Origin: Nocardia brasiliensis ATCC 700358
Lineage (GTDB): Bacteria > Actinomycetota > Actinomycetes > Mycobacteriales > Mycobacteriaceae
Length of the DNA stretch: 64,000 nucleotides
Direction of reading: 5' to 3'
NCBI RefSeq assembly: GCF_000250675.2
Contig: NC_018681.1
Coordinates: 434,001-498,000, forward strand
Numbering within the stretch: the first letter of the stretch is position 1; each line of letters begins with the position of its first letter. Made by a program: the position numbers and the translations under genes. Positions 52,466-61,268 of the stretch are shown piece by piece. The notes under the pieces were generated by a model. The model saw only the letters and a program-made list of their open reading frames with translations, was not told where the DNA came from and made no database searches.

Positions 52466-55400
52466 ATGCTGAAGTTCGCTGTGCTGGGTGAGGTGCGTGC
52501 GTGGCGCGATGACCTGGAGCTCGATCTCGGGTCGAAGCAACGCAGAGCCTTGCTGGCAGCGCTGCTGCTGCGCAGTGGACGGTCGGCGACGGTGCCCGAA
52601 CTCATCGACGGCGTCTGGGGGGAGCATCCGACGCCGAGCGCGATCGGCGCGTTGCGCAATCACATCCTGCATCTGCGCCGCGCGCTCGAGCCGGACCGCC
52701 CGTCCGGCGCGCCCGCGACGGTGCTGGTCGGGTTCGGTGGCGGCTACGCGTTGCGGCTCGACCCCGGCGCGGTCGACGTGGAGATGGTCGAGGATCTGCT
52801 GCTGGAGGTGCAGCAGGAGCGGGCCGGCGCCGAGCAGCCGCATTCGGTCGAGCAGGTCCGCGAACGGCTCGACGCCGCGCTGCGCCTGTGGTCCGGCACG
52901 CCACTGGCCGGACTGCCCGGCCCCTACGCGGATCGCCAGCGCACCCAGCTGATCGAGCGCCGGGTCGCGTTGCTGGAGCAGCGGATCGAGCTGGATTTGC
53001 GGCTCGGCCGCTACACCGAGGTGATCGCCGAACTCACCCCGCTCTGCGCCGAGCATCCGATGCGCGAGCAGACCCGCGGCCTGCTGATGACCGCGCTGTA
53101 CCACGCGGGCCGCCAGGCCGAGGCGCTCGCGGTGTACGCCGAGACCCGCAAGGCGCTCATCGACCGGCTCGGCATCGAACCCGGCCAGCAGCTGACCGAG
53201 CTGCACCAGCGCATTCTGCGCGCGGACCTGACCGCGCCACACCTCGCCACGGTGCGCAACCCGGCGGCGGTGCGTCCGCAGCGGCGCGCGGTCACCCGGG
53301 TCGCGCAGCTGCCCGCCGATGTCGTGGACTTCACCGGCCGGGCCGATACGGTGCGCGCGATCAGCGAATGGCTCACCCGCGCAAACAGTTCCGCGGTGCC
53401 GGTGTGCGTGATCGGCGGCATGGGCGGCATCGGCAAGAGCGCGCTCGCGGTGCACGTGGGTCACCTGGTGCGGGACCGGTTTCCGGACGGGCAGCTGCAC
53501 GTCGACCTGCACGGCTTCGCGCAGGCGCGCGGCGGCCACCCGGCCGGGCGGGCCACCCCGGCCGCCGACGCGCTCGGCGACTTCCTGCGTGCGCTCGGGG
53601 TGCCGGAGGGCGAGATCGCGCCGACGCTGGCGGAGCGTTCGGGTCAGTTCCGCAGCTTCCTCGACGGCAAGCGGGTGCTCGTCGTGCTGGACAACGCGCA
53701 CGACGTCGATCAGGTCACGCCGCTGATTCCCGGCACTCCGGGTTCGGCGGTATTGATCACGAGCCGCTCGTCTATGCCCGAATTGCCCTGTGTCGTAGGT
53801 ATTCTCGGGGTGCGGCTGGACGTGCTCGCGCGCGCCGAGGCGCGCACGCTGCTGGCCGGGATCGCCGGGCTGCGGCGGGTCGCCGCCGAGCCGGCCGCGG
53901 TGGACAGCGTGCTGGACGCGTGCGGTGGGCTGCCGCTGGCGGTCCGGATCGTCGGCGCGCGGCTCGCGGCCCGGCCGCAGTGGACCATCAGCAGCCTGGC
54001 CGAGCGGCTGGTCGACGAGCAGCAGCGGCTCGGCACGCTGCGCAGTGGTGACCTCGCGGTCGAGGCCGCGTTCCGGCTCAGCTACGACCAGCTCGACTGC
54101 GCGCAGGCCAGGGCGTTCCGGATGCTCGCGGTGCCCGAGGTCGCGCAGATCTCGCTGGACGGCGCGGCGGCGGTCCTCGGCTCGGACCGGATGCTCGTCG
54201 AGGAGCTGTGCGAGTCGCTGGTCGACCTGAATCTGATGGAGACCAGCGCGCCGGGCCGCTACACCTATCACGATCTGCCGCGCCTGTTCGCCCGCGAGCT
54301 GCATCAGGCCGCCGACGAGCCGGCCGCGGACGCGTTGATCCGCCTGCTGGACTTCTACCTGGCGAGCATGAAAAACCTGATGGTGGTGTGCAATCCGGGT
54401 ACGACGCTGTCGGAGCATCTCGGTGCGACTGTCGCGCAGGGCCTTTCGTTCGTGGACACCATCGCCGCGCAGTACTGGCTCGATGCGGAGCGCCCGAACC
54501 TGATCTCGCTGTACGAGCAGGCCGCGCGGGTGGGCGGTGCGGCCCTGCCCGCCGCCGCCGACATCGCGTGGGCCACCGCGGAATTGATCGATGGCGGCCC
54601 GCACAGCCAGGAGCTGTCCCGGGCCTTGAACAAGCTGCTCGACGCCGCGCTGCGGGCCGGGGACCGGCGCGTCGAATGCCGGATCCGGGTGACGCTGGGC
54701 TCGATCTTCAGCTACTCGCTCGGCACGCTGCGGCAGGGCCGCGACCATCAGCGCATCGCGCTGTCGCTGGGCGGTGCCACGCCGGGCGACGTGCGGCTGG
54801 TCGCGTTCGCGGCGCAGTTGCTGGCCTCCTCGACCCGGATGGGCACCGAGACGGCGGCCTCGATCGCGCACGGCGAGCGTGCGATCCGGCTGGCGCAGCG
54901 GGTCGGCGATCCCGCGGTGGAATGCGCCAGCCTGGTGCACATCGCCAAAACCCTCTCGGACGCAGGCGAATTCGTCGAGGCGCAGGAGCGAGCCACTACC
55001 GCCAAGACGCTCGCCGCGAAGATCGGCAACGCGGCGCTGGAGGCGATGGCGACCCACGAACTCGGCGTGTGCCGCAGTTTTCAGGGCGACCACGCGCAGG
55101 CCATCGAGCTGTGCAACGAGGCGGTGCGGCTGGCCCAGCTCAGCGGCGTCGAACTGCGCGAGGGCTGGGCGTTGGCGCGGCTCGCGCACGTGCACATGAT
55201 GGCGGGCGAGCTGGTCAAGGCCGAACCGATCGCGGAAGCGGCCGTGCGCACGCTCAATCGCGCCATCGGACCGTTGAGCCGGGCGCGGGTGCTGGTGATG
55301 CACGGGCTGATCCTGCAGGCGCTCGGGCGAACCCATCAGGCGTACTGCGTATACCGCTCGGCGGCAGAGACTTTCGCCTCGATCGAGGACGCGCACTTCA

Positions 55401-55516
55401 CCCACGAGCGGCTCGACGGCGAGGTGGAGGCGCCGATCCTGTCGCTGCTGCGCGAGCACCTGGATGAGGTGATGGCCGAACGGGCCGAGCGGCGCACTCG
55501 CGCCACTGATGCGTGA
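52466..55516 (+). CDS. AfsR/SARP-family regulator (BTAD, NB-ARC, TPR)
   Basis: 1016 aa. An OmpR-type DNA-binding domain (MLKFAVLGEVRAWRDDLELD to about residue 95) and bacterial transcriptional activation domain (to about 250) are followed by an NB-ARC ATPase with Walker A GGMGGIGKSAL near 316 and Walker B VLVVLDNAHD near 402. The TPR-rich C-terminus starts near 690. ATG 52466 follows GAGAGGG. Such proteins activate secondary metabolism or stress genes after signal-dependent ATP-driven assembly. Targets unknown; the divergent lipoprotein gene is the nearest. Confidence 0.9.
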   Translation: MLKFAVLGEVRAWRDDLELDLGSKQRRALLAALLLRSGRSATVPELIDGVWGEHPTPSAIGALRNHILHLRRALEPDRPSGAPATVLVGFGGGYALRLDPGAVDVEMVEDLLLEVQQERAGAEQPHSVEQVRERLDAALRLWSGTPLAGLPGPYADRQRTQLIERRVALLEQRIELDLRLGRYTEVIAELTPLCAEHPMREQTRGLLMTALYHAGRQAEALAVYAETRKALIDRLGIEPGQQLTELHQRILRADLTAPHLATVRNPAAVRPQRRAVTRVAQLPADVVDFTGRADTVRAISEWLTRANSSAVPVCVIGGMGGIGKSALAVHVGHLVRDRFPDGQLHVDLHGFAQARGGHPAGRATPAADALGDFLRALGVPEGEIAPTLAERSGQFRSFLDGKRVLVVLDNAHDVDQVTPLIPGTPGSAVLITSRSSMPELPCVVGILGVRLDVLARAEARTLLAGIAGLRRVAAEPAAVDSVLDACGGLPLAVRIVGARLAARPQWTISSLAERLVDEQQRLGTLRSGDLAVEAAFRLSYDQLDCAQARAFRMLAVPEVAQISLDGAAAVLGSDRMLVEELCESLVDLNLMETSAPGRYTYHDLPRLFARELHQAADEPAADALIRLLDFYLASMKNLMVVCNPGTTLSEHLGATVAQGLSFVDTIAAQYWLDAERPNLISLYEQAARVGGAALPAAADIAWATAELIDGGPHSQELSRALNKLLDAALRAGDRRVECRIRVTLGSIFSYSLGTLRQGRDHQRIALSLGGATPGDVRLVAFAAQLLASSTRMGTETAASIAHGERAIRLAQRVGDPAVECASLVHIAKTLSDAGEFVEAQERATTAKTLAAKIGNAALEAMATHELGVCRSFQGDHAQAIELCNEAVRLAQLSGVELREGWALARLAHVHMMAGELVKAEPIAEAAVRTLNRAIGPLSRARVLVMHGLILQALGRTHQAYCVYRSAAETFASIEDAHFTHERLDGEVEAPILSLLREHLDEVMAERAERRTRATDA

Positions 55517-55548
55517 GCGTGGTTCAACGAGCCTGCGCCACAACGCGA

Positions 55549-55581
55549 AAGCGGGCAGCCGGACGATCCGGCTGCCCGCTT
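55549..55581. terminator. Bidirectional hairpin terminator
   Basis: Fifteen-base perfect arms (AAGCGGGCAGCCGGA against its complement) with loop CGA between the convergent AfsR-like and ppa genes. Confidence 0.8.
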
Positions 55582-55591
55582 CGGTTCCGGC

Positions 55592-56083
55592 TCAGTGGCC
55601 GCCCTGGTCCTTCAACCGCTGCACCGAGGCCTCGGCCTCGGCCTCGGCCTCGGCCCGGCCGACCCACTCCGAGCCCTTGACGTACTTGCCCGGCTCCAGG
55701 TCCTTGTACCGCTCGAAGAAATGCTTGATCGCGGCCAGCTCGAACTCGGGCACATCCTTCAGGTCCTGGATGTGCTCCCAGCGCGGGTCGCCCGCGGGCA
55801 CGCACAGCACCTTGTCATCGCCGCCGGCCTCGTCGACCATCTTGTACATCGCGACCGGACGCACCTCGATGAGGCAGCCGGGGAACACCGACTCGGGCAG
55901 CAGGACCAGCGCGTCCAGCGGGTCACCGTCCTCGCCCAGGGTGTTCTCGATGTAGCCGTAGTCGGCGGGGTAGACCATGGAGGTGTAGAGGTGCCGGTCG
56001 AGCCGGACCCGTCCGGTCTCGTGATCGACCTCGTACTTGTTCCGAGAGCCCTTGGGGATCTCGATGGTGACGTCGAACTCCAC
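55592..56083 (-). CDS. ppa: Inorganic pyrophosphatase
   Basis: 163-aa family I pyrophosphatase that hydrolyses PPi to phosphate. MEFDVTIEIPKGSRNKYEVD at the start and the metal-binding signature EDGDPLDALVLLPESVFPG near residues 51-70, with further Asp in GGDDKVLCVPAGDPRW, are intact. The C-terminus carries an Ala/Glu repeat (AEAEAEAEA). GTG 56083 has AAGGAG six bases upstream. Corresponds to Rv3628. Confidence 0.95.
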   Translation of the reverse strand: MEFDVTIEIPKGSRNKYEVDHETGRVRLDRHLYTSMVYPADYGYIENTLGEDGDPLDALVLLPESVFPGCLIEVRPVAMYKMVDEAGGDDKVLCVPAGDPRWEHIQDLKDVPEFELAAIKHFFERYKDLEPGKYVKGSEWVGRAEAEAEAEASVQRLKDQGGH

Positions 56084-56241
56084 GCCATCTCCTTCGGTGC
56101 ATCTATGAGCATGAGCAGTCGCGACTGCCGACTCGCCAGGTTGTTCAAGGGAACGGTTGCGCAACGAGGATAGTGTGGTCGGCGGGGACATGGGTGCGGC
56201 AGGCGGCTGCTGCGGAGATCAGTCGAGGAGAGCTGCGGTCA

Positions 56242-57696
56242 GTGGTGGGTAAGAACAAAGGTGGCTTGGCCAACCGGCGGCGCCGCAATCTCTGGATCGC
56301 GTTCGGCGTCACACTCGCCGTATTGCTCGCGGCAGGAACAGGAGTGCTGCTCACGGTCAAACCGTGGACCGACGAATTCCGCCACGGTGGACTCACCGTC
56401 GCGGCCCCGCCCACGCCGGTCCGGCCCTTCCCGCAGGTCGCGCCCGCGCCGTCCAACGCGCCCGCGCCGAGCCCGGCCGGTATCGCGGCCGCGCTCGCGC
56501 CGGTGATCGGCAATCCGGATCTGGGCGCCTTCGCCGGACAGGTGACCGACGCCGACAGCGCGACGGTGCTGTGGAGCGGCGACCCGGGCAAGCCGATGAT
56601 CCCGTCGTCCACCGCGAAGATCCTGACCACGGCCGCGGCGCTGCTCACCCTGCCGGCCGACCATCGGCTGATCACCAGGGTGGTCGCCGGTGCCGCGCCG
56701 AACGAACTGGTGCTCGTCGGCGGTGGTGATCCGACGCTGACGGCCGAGCCGGAAGGCAAGGGGTACTACCCGAACGGCGCCAAGGTCGCCGATCTGGTGT
56801 CGCAGATCAAGAACTCCGGCCGCGCGGTCGACACCATCGTGGTGGACATCTCGGCCTATACCGGGCCGTCCATGGCGAAGGGCTGGGATCCGATCGATAT
56901 CGGGGACGGCTCGATCGCGCCGATGGAGCCGGTGATGATCGACGGCGGCCGGTTGCAGCCGCTCGTGGAGTATTCCCCGCGCACCCCGACGCCCGCGCTG
57001 GACGCCGGACGCAGGCTGGCCACCGAACTCGGCCTCGATCCGGCCCGGGTGCGAATCGGCACCGCCGCGCCGGGGGCGGCCGAGGTCGCGAGCGTGCGCT
57101 CGGCACCGCTGCGGGACCGGTTGCGCGACATGATGGTCTACTCCGACAACATCCTCGCCGAGGCGGTCGGGCGCGAGATCTCCGTCGCCACCGGCGGCGA
57201 GGCGTCGTTCAGCGGTGCGGTCGCCGCGGTGAACACCGCCCTGGGCAAGGCGGGCTTCGACCTGACCGGTCTGGACATGCACGACAACAGCGGACTCTCG
57301 GTCGACGACCGGATTCCGGCGCGGCTGCTGGACCGGGTCGTGGCGACCGCCGCCAAACCCGGCGCGAGCAGCGCGGTGCAGCCCGCGGGCACCATGGCCC
57401 GGCCCGAGAACGACCGGCTCGCCGCCACTTTGGCGCCGCTGCTGGACGCCCTGCCGATCGCGGGCGCGACCGGCTCATTGACCAGCCGCTATGTCGACCA
57501 CAACCGGCAGGCCGCCGGGTTCGTCCGGGCCAAGACCGGAACTCTGTCGGTGTCCAGCGCGTTGGTCGGGTATGTGCTCGACGCCGACGGCCGGGTGCTG
57601 ACTTTCGCGCTGATGTCGAACGATCGACCGCCGGAGGTGAGCAGGCCCGCGCTCGACGCGATCGCGGGCACGCTACGCAACTGTGGATGCTCGTGA
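56242..57696 (+). CDS. dacB: D-alanyl-D-alanine carboxypeptidase/endopeptidase, PBP4 (S13) family
   Basis: 484 aa. One N-terminal membrane helix (about 17-37, then a Pro/Ala linker) leads to the periplasmic enzyme. Motifs are SSTAK (SxxK) near 120, YSDN (SxN) near 302 and VRAKTGT (KTG) near 432. It trims or cleaves peptidoglycan peptides. GTG 56242 follows GAGGAGAG; the adjacent GTG 56245 is equivalent. Corresponds to Rv3627c and is divergent from ppa, matching mycobacterial order. Confidence 0.9.
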   Translation: MVGKNKGGLANRRRRNLWIAFGVTLAVLLAAGTGVLLTVKPWTDEFRHGGLTVAAPPTPVRPFPQVAPAPSNAPAPSPAGIAAALAPVIGNPDLGAFAGQVTDADSATVLWSGDPGKPMIPSSTAKILTTAAALLTLPADHRLITRVVAGAAPNELVLVGGGDPTLTAEPEGKGYYPNGAKVADLVSQIKNSGRAVDTIVVDISAYTGPSMAKGWDPIDIGDGSIAPMEPVMIDGGRLQPLVEYSPRTPTPALDAGRRLATELGLDPARVRIGTAAPGAAEVASVRSAPLRDRLRDMMVYSDNILAEAVGREISVATGGEASFSGAVAAVNTALGKAGFDLTGLDMHDNSGLSVDDRIPARLLDRVVATAAKPGASSAVQPAGTMARPENDRLAATLAPLLDALPIAGATGSLTSRYVDHNRQAAGFVRAKTGTLSVSSALVGYVLDADGRVLTFALMSNDRPPEVSRPALDAIAGTLRNCGCS

Positions 57697-57699
57697 CGG

Positions 57700-58839
57700 G
57701 TGGTTGACATGCACGGAGAAAGTTCCGACCCGGCCGGTACCGGTGCGGCGGACGCGGTGATGCCGACCGGTACCGCGGTCGAGCAGACGAAGGGACGTTC
57801 CGGATTCTCCGGCGCGGTCGACTGGCGCCTCGCGGCGAAGACCGGCGCCGCCCTGGTGCCCGCCGGCCCGCGGACCTCCCGCTACTCGGCCGAACAGGTC
57901 GTCGCCGAGCTGGCCGCGGCCTCGGTGCGGGCCGAGGGCCCGGTCCGCGAGGTGAGCGGGCTGCTCGACGATCAGCCGGTGCCCGCCGCCCGGATCGTGG
58001 ACCGGCCCGGCTGGATCGCGGCCGCCGCCGATTCCATGGCCCAGCTCACCGGCAGCGACGGTACGAGCGCCGAACGCGGGCTGTTGCAGGGCAAACCGGC
58101 GGGCGTGCAGGCGGGCGCGATGCTGGCCTTCCTGTCCACCGCGATCCTCGGCCAGTACGACCCGTTCACCGGCCCCGACGGCACCCTGCTGCTCGTCGCG
58201 CCGAACATCATGGCGGTGGAGCGGGCGCTCGGCGTTTCGCCCAGCGACTTCCGGCTCTGGGTCTGCCTGCACGAGGTGACCCACCGGGTGCAGTTCTCCT
58301 CGGCGCCCTGGCTGGCCGAGTACATGCGCACCAACGTCGAGGTGCTCGGCGAGGTCGGGGACGAGCCGCTCAACGAGGTGCTGTCGCGGCTGCTCGAGGA
58401 GGTTCGCGACCGCCGCCGCGGGACCGTGCCCGACGACCCGGCCACCCGTGGCGTGGTCGGCCTGCTGCGCGCCACTCAGGCCCCGCCGCAACGCGAGGCG
58501 CTCGACCGGCTGCTCATGCTGGGCACGCTGCTGGAGGGCCACGCCGATCACGTCATGGACGCGGTCGGGCCCGCCGTGGTGCCCTCCGTCGAGCAGATCC
58601 GCTCGGCCTTCGATCAGCGCCGCAAGCGGCCCACCAACCCGATCCAGCGCATCATGCGCGCGCTGCTGGGCGTGGACGCCAAGGTCGCCCAGTACGTCCG
58701 CGGCAAGAAGTTCGTGGACGAAGTCGTCGGCCGGGTCGGCATGACCGAGTTCAACACCATCTGGACCGACGCCGAAACCCTCCCGCGCACAGACGAAATC
58801 GAGACTCCCGAACGCTGGGTGTCGCGCGTCCTGGGCTGA
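57700..58839 (+). CDS. Zinc-dependent metalloprotease-like protein (DUF2342, Rv3626c type)
   Basis: 379 aa of the coenzyme F420-linked/DUF2342 metallopeptidase-like family. The zinc motif HEVTH lies near residue 190 and a downstream GTLLEGHADHVMDAVG near 275 supplies the third ligand Glu. No signal peptide. GTG 57700 lies 3 bp after the dacB stop, so it is translationally coupled; ATG 57709 is the alternative. Biological substrate unknown. Confidence 0.9.
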   Translation: MVDMHGESSDPAGTGAADAVMPTGTAVEQTKGRSGFSGAVDWRLAAKTGAALVPAGPRTSRYSAEQVVAELAAASVRAEGPVREVSGLLDDQPVPAARIVDRPGWIAAAADSMAQLTGSDGTSAERGLLQGKPAGVQAGAMLAFLSTAILGQYDPFTGPDGTLLLVAPNIMAVERALGVSPSDFRLWVCLHEVTHRVQFSSAPWLAEYMRTNVEVLGEVGDEPLNEVLSRLLEEVRDRRRGTVPDDPATRGVVGLLRATQAPPQREALDRLLMLGTLLEGHADHVMDAVGPAVVPSVEQIRSAFDQRRKRPTNPIQRIMRALLGVDAKVAQYVRGKKFVDEVVGRVGMTEFNTIWTDAETLPRTDEIETPERWVSRVLG

Positions 58840-58843
58840 GTCC

Positions 58844-58913
58844 CGCACCCGTTCCGTCTTCCCGCACCCGTTCTGGCATGGCACAGCGGGTGCGGGAAGA
58901 CGGAACGGGTGCG
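58844..58913. repeat. Long palindromic repeat, copy 2 (27-bp perfect arms)
   Basis: Perfect 27-base inverted repeat (58844-58870 and 58887-58913) with a 16-base loop, between the metalloprotease and tilS genes. The arms repeat CCCGCACCCGTT internally. Same family as 25850-25923. It would stop or attenuate transcription into tilS, or mark a MITE-like element. Confidence 0.8.
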
Positions 58914-58933
58914 CGAACCCGTAGGGTGCGCGT

Positions 58934-59935
58934 ATGGGTCGCGCGGACGCCGGAGCGGCGGAGCCGCGCCGTCTGCCGGAGACGGCGGCGGCGCTGGCGG
59001 TACGACGCGCTGTGCGCGCGTGGCGTGCCGCGCACGGCGGGTCCGAGGTCGCCGTCGCACTGTCCGGCGGGGCGGACTCGCTGGCATTGACCGCGGCGGC
59101 GGTCATCGAGATGGACGCGGTGGACGCCCTCGTCATCGATCATCAACTGCAGCCCGGGTCCGACGCCGTCGCCGCGGCCGCGGCCGCGACGGCGCTGGCC
59201 CTCGGCTGCCGCTCGGCCCGAATCCTGCCGGTGGCGGTCGGCGGCACGGGCGGGCTCGAGGCGGCGGCACGGCAGGCTCGGTACGCGGCATTGGCCGCGG
59301 CTCGCGCCGGACTGCCGGTCTTGCTCGGGCACACGCTCGACGACCAGGCGGAAACCGTGTTGCTCGGCTTGGCGCGCGGGTCGGGCGGGCGGTCCATCCA
59401 GGGGATGACCGAGTGGGCCGAACCTTGGGGACGGCCCTTGCTCGAGGTGCGACGGGAGACGACGCGGCAGCTGTGCGCCGACGCCGGGCTGACCCCGCAC
59501 GAAGACCCGCACAACCACGCGCCCGAATTCACCCGGGTGCGGCTGCGCACCGAGGTGCTGCCGCTGCTGGAGGACGTGCTCGGCGGCGGCGCGGCCGAGG
59601 CGCTCGCCCGCACCGCCGCCCAGCTGCGCGACGACGGCGCCGTGCTGGACGCGCTTGCCGGGGAGCTGCTGGACACCGCGAGTGATGGCGGTGCCCTGGT
59701 CATCGAGACCCTCGCCACTGCGCCGGCCGCACTGCGCCGCCGGACCATCCGGGCATGGTTGCTCGAAGGTGGCGCGAAAGCCCTGACGGGCAAGCATTTA
59801 CGCGCGGTGGACGAGCTGGTCACGGACTGGCGCGGCCAGGGTGGGGTGGCGGTCGGCGGCGGAACCGGGGGTAGCAGGTTGGTCGCGGCGCGCGAACATG
59901 GCAGGCTGACACTGCGTCTGCGCAGCGGCCGATGA
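58934..59935 (+). CDS. tilS: tRNA(Ile)-lysidine synthase
   Basis: 333-aa N-type ATP pyrophosphatase that makes lysidine at C34 of tRNA-Ile(CAU). The PP-loop LSGGADSLAL lies near residue 44. LLGHTLDDQAETVLLGLARGSG near 133-154 and RPLLEVRRETTRQLCADAGL near 168 are family motifs. The small C-terminal part is shorter than in E. coli TilS, as usual for actinobacteria. Corresponds to Rv3625c. Confidence 0.94.
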   Translation: MGRADAGAAEPRRLPETAAALAVRRAVRAWRAAHGGSEVAVALSGGADSLALTAAAVIEMDAVDALVIDHQLQPGSDAVAAAAAATALALGCRSARILPVAVGGTGGLEAAARQARYAALAAARAGLPVLLGHTLDDQAETVLLGLARGSGGRSIQGMTEWAEPWGRPLLEVRRETTRQLCADAGLTPHEDPHNHAPEFTRVRLRTEVLPLLEDVLGGGAAEALARTAAQLRDDGAVLDALAGELLDTASDGGALVIETLATAPAALRRRTIRAWLLEGGAKALTGKHLRAVDELVTDWRGQGGVAVGGGTGGSRLVAAREHGRLTLRLRSGR

Positions 59936-59986
59936 CACATAATGGGTCGGCCGTCCGGGAGCGAAAACCAGAAGGGAACAGCTGAC

Positions 59987-60538
59987 GTGTACGGGGACGA
60001 CATCGCGTCGGTGCTGATCACCGAGGAAGAGATCGCCACCAAGACCCAGGAGCTGGCCGAGCTCATCGCCAAGCGCTATCCACCCGGCGCGCCCGAGGGC
60101 GATCTGCTGCTGGTGGGCGTGCTCAAGGGTGCGATCTTCTTCATGACCGACCTGGCCAAGGCGCTGCCGATCCCGACCCAGATGGAGTTCATGGCCGTCT
60201 CGTCGTACGGCTCGTCCACCTCGTCCTCCGGTGTCGTGCGCATCATGAAGGACCTGGACAAGGACATCGCGGGCCGCAATGTGCTGATCGTCGAGGACAT
60301 CATCGATTCGGGCCTGACGCTGTCCTGGCTCAAGCGCAACCTCTCCACCCGCAACCCGGCCTCGCTCGAAGTGGTCACGCTGTTACGCAAGCCGGACGCG
60401 TTACGCACGCACGTGGACGTCGCGCATGTCGGCTTCGACATCCCGAACGAGTTCGTCGTCGGTTACGGCCTCGACTACGCCGAGCGCTACCGCGACCTGC
60501 CCTACATCGGCACCCTCGATCCCAAGGTCTACTCCTGA
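59987..60538 (+). CDS. hpt: Hypoxanthine-guanine phosphoribosyltransferase
   Basis: 183-aa purine salvage enzyme. The PRPP-binding motif VLIVEDIIDSGLTL lies near residues 101-114, and LLLVGVLKGAIFFMTDLAK near 42-60 and the C-terminal GYGLDYAERYRDLPYIG complete the fold. GTG 59987 has GAAGGGA nine bases upstream; ATG 59942 would add 15 residues. Directly follows tilS, as Rv3624c does. Confidence 0.95.
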   Translation: MYGDDIASVLITEEEIATKTQELAELIAKRYPPGAPEGDLLLVGVLKGAIFFMTDLAKALPIPTQMEFMAVSSYGSSTSSSGVVRIMKDLDKDIAGRNVLIVEDIIDSGLTLSWLKRNLSTRNPASLEVVTLLRKPDALRTHVDVAHVGFDIPNEFVVGYGLDYAERYRDLPYIGTLDPKVYS

Positions 60539-60548
60539 CCCCAGCCCG

Positions 60549-61268
60549 TCAGGTGCCCGGCAGTATCCCGAAGATCGTTGCGGGAGAGCCGGAACCGTCG
60601 CGGTAGAGCGGCGCACCGACCAGGATCCACGCACCGGTCGCCGGTAGGGCGGCGAGGTTGGCCAGGCATTCCAGGCTGATCCGGTGCTCGCGGTACAGCA
60701 GTTTCGAGACCGCGTAGGTGTGGTCGGTGCCGAGGTCGGGCCCGAACGTATCGATACCGAGCGCGCCGCGCCTGCCCAGTCGCCCGGTGCGCAGCAGCCA
60801 TTCCATCGTGTCCAGCGCGAAACCCGGTTGGTGTTCGGCGGATTCGGCGGTGCCGAGGAATTCCGGGGTGCCCCACTTGGCATCCCAGCCGGTCCACGCG
60901 ACGACGGCGGCGCCGTTCGGAATCCGGCCGTGCCGCGCTTCCCACTGCTTCAGATCGGCGATCGAGATCGCGTAGTCCCGGTCGTGGGCGCAGCGGTCGC
61001 GCACGTCGATCTTCACCGCGGGCAGCAGCAGGTCGTCCAGCTCCAATTGATCGGCGCCCAGACCGTCGGGATGGAAATGGATCGGTGCGCCCCAATGGGT
61101 TCCGGTGTGTTCACCCTGCTGGATGTAGCGCAGGTAGTAGCCGTCGTTGGCGACCGTCGCCACGATATCGGTGCGGAACTCCGGATCGTCCGGATACAGC
61201 GGCGTCGTGGCCGGATCGTGCACATGCGACAGGCTCACCAGCCGCCCGAGCGGCCGCGGCGAGGTCAT
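60549..61268 (-). CDS. Cyclase-family (kynurenine formamidase-like) metal hydrolase with altered motif
   Basis: 239-aa swivelling beta/alpha/beta protein. The family motif HxGTHxDxPxH reads HTGTHWGAPIHF near residue 54, so the metal-binding Asp is Gly here. GIDTFGPDLGTDHTYAVSKLLYREHRISLECLANLAALP near 172-210 retains the later conserved part. ATG 61268 overlaps the upstream kinase-like stop by 4 bp (ATGA). Catalysis may be changed or lost. Confidence 0.8.
   Translation of the reverse strand: MTSPRPLGRLVSLSHVHDPATTPLYPDDPEFRTDIVATVANDGYYLRYIQQGEHTGTHWGAPIHFHPDGLGADQLELDDLLLPAVKIDVRDRCAHDRDYAISIADLKQWEARHGRIPNGAAVVAWTGWDAKWGTPEFLGTAESAEHQPGFALDTMEWLLRTGRLGRRGALGIDTFGPDLGTDHTYAVSKLLYREHRISLECLANLAALPATGAWILVGAPLYRDGSGSPATIFGILPGT

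Noticed and set aside
52421..55543. 1040-codon minus-strand frame opposite the AfsR-like gene
   Set aside because: Antisense shadow; the plus strand has unmistakable BTAD, NB-ARC and TPR domains.
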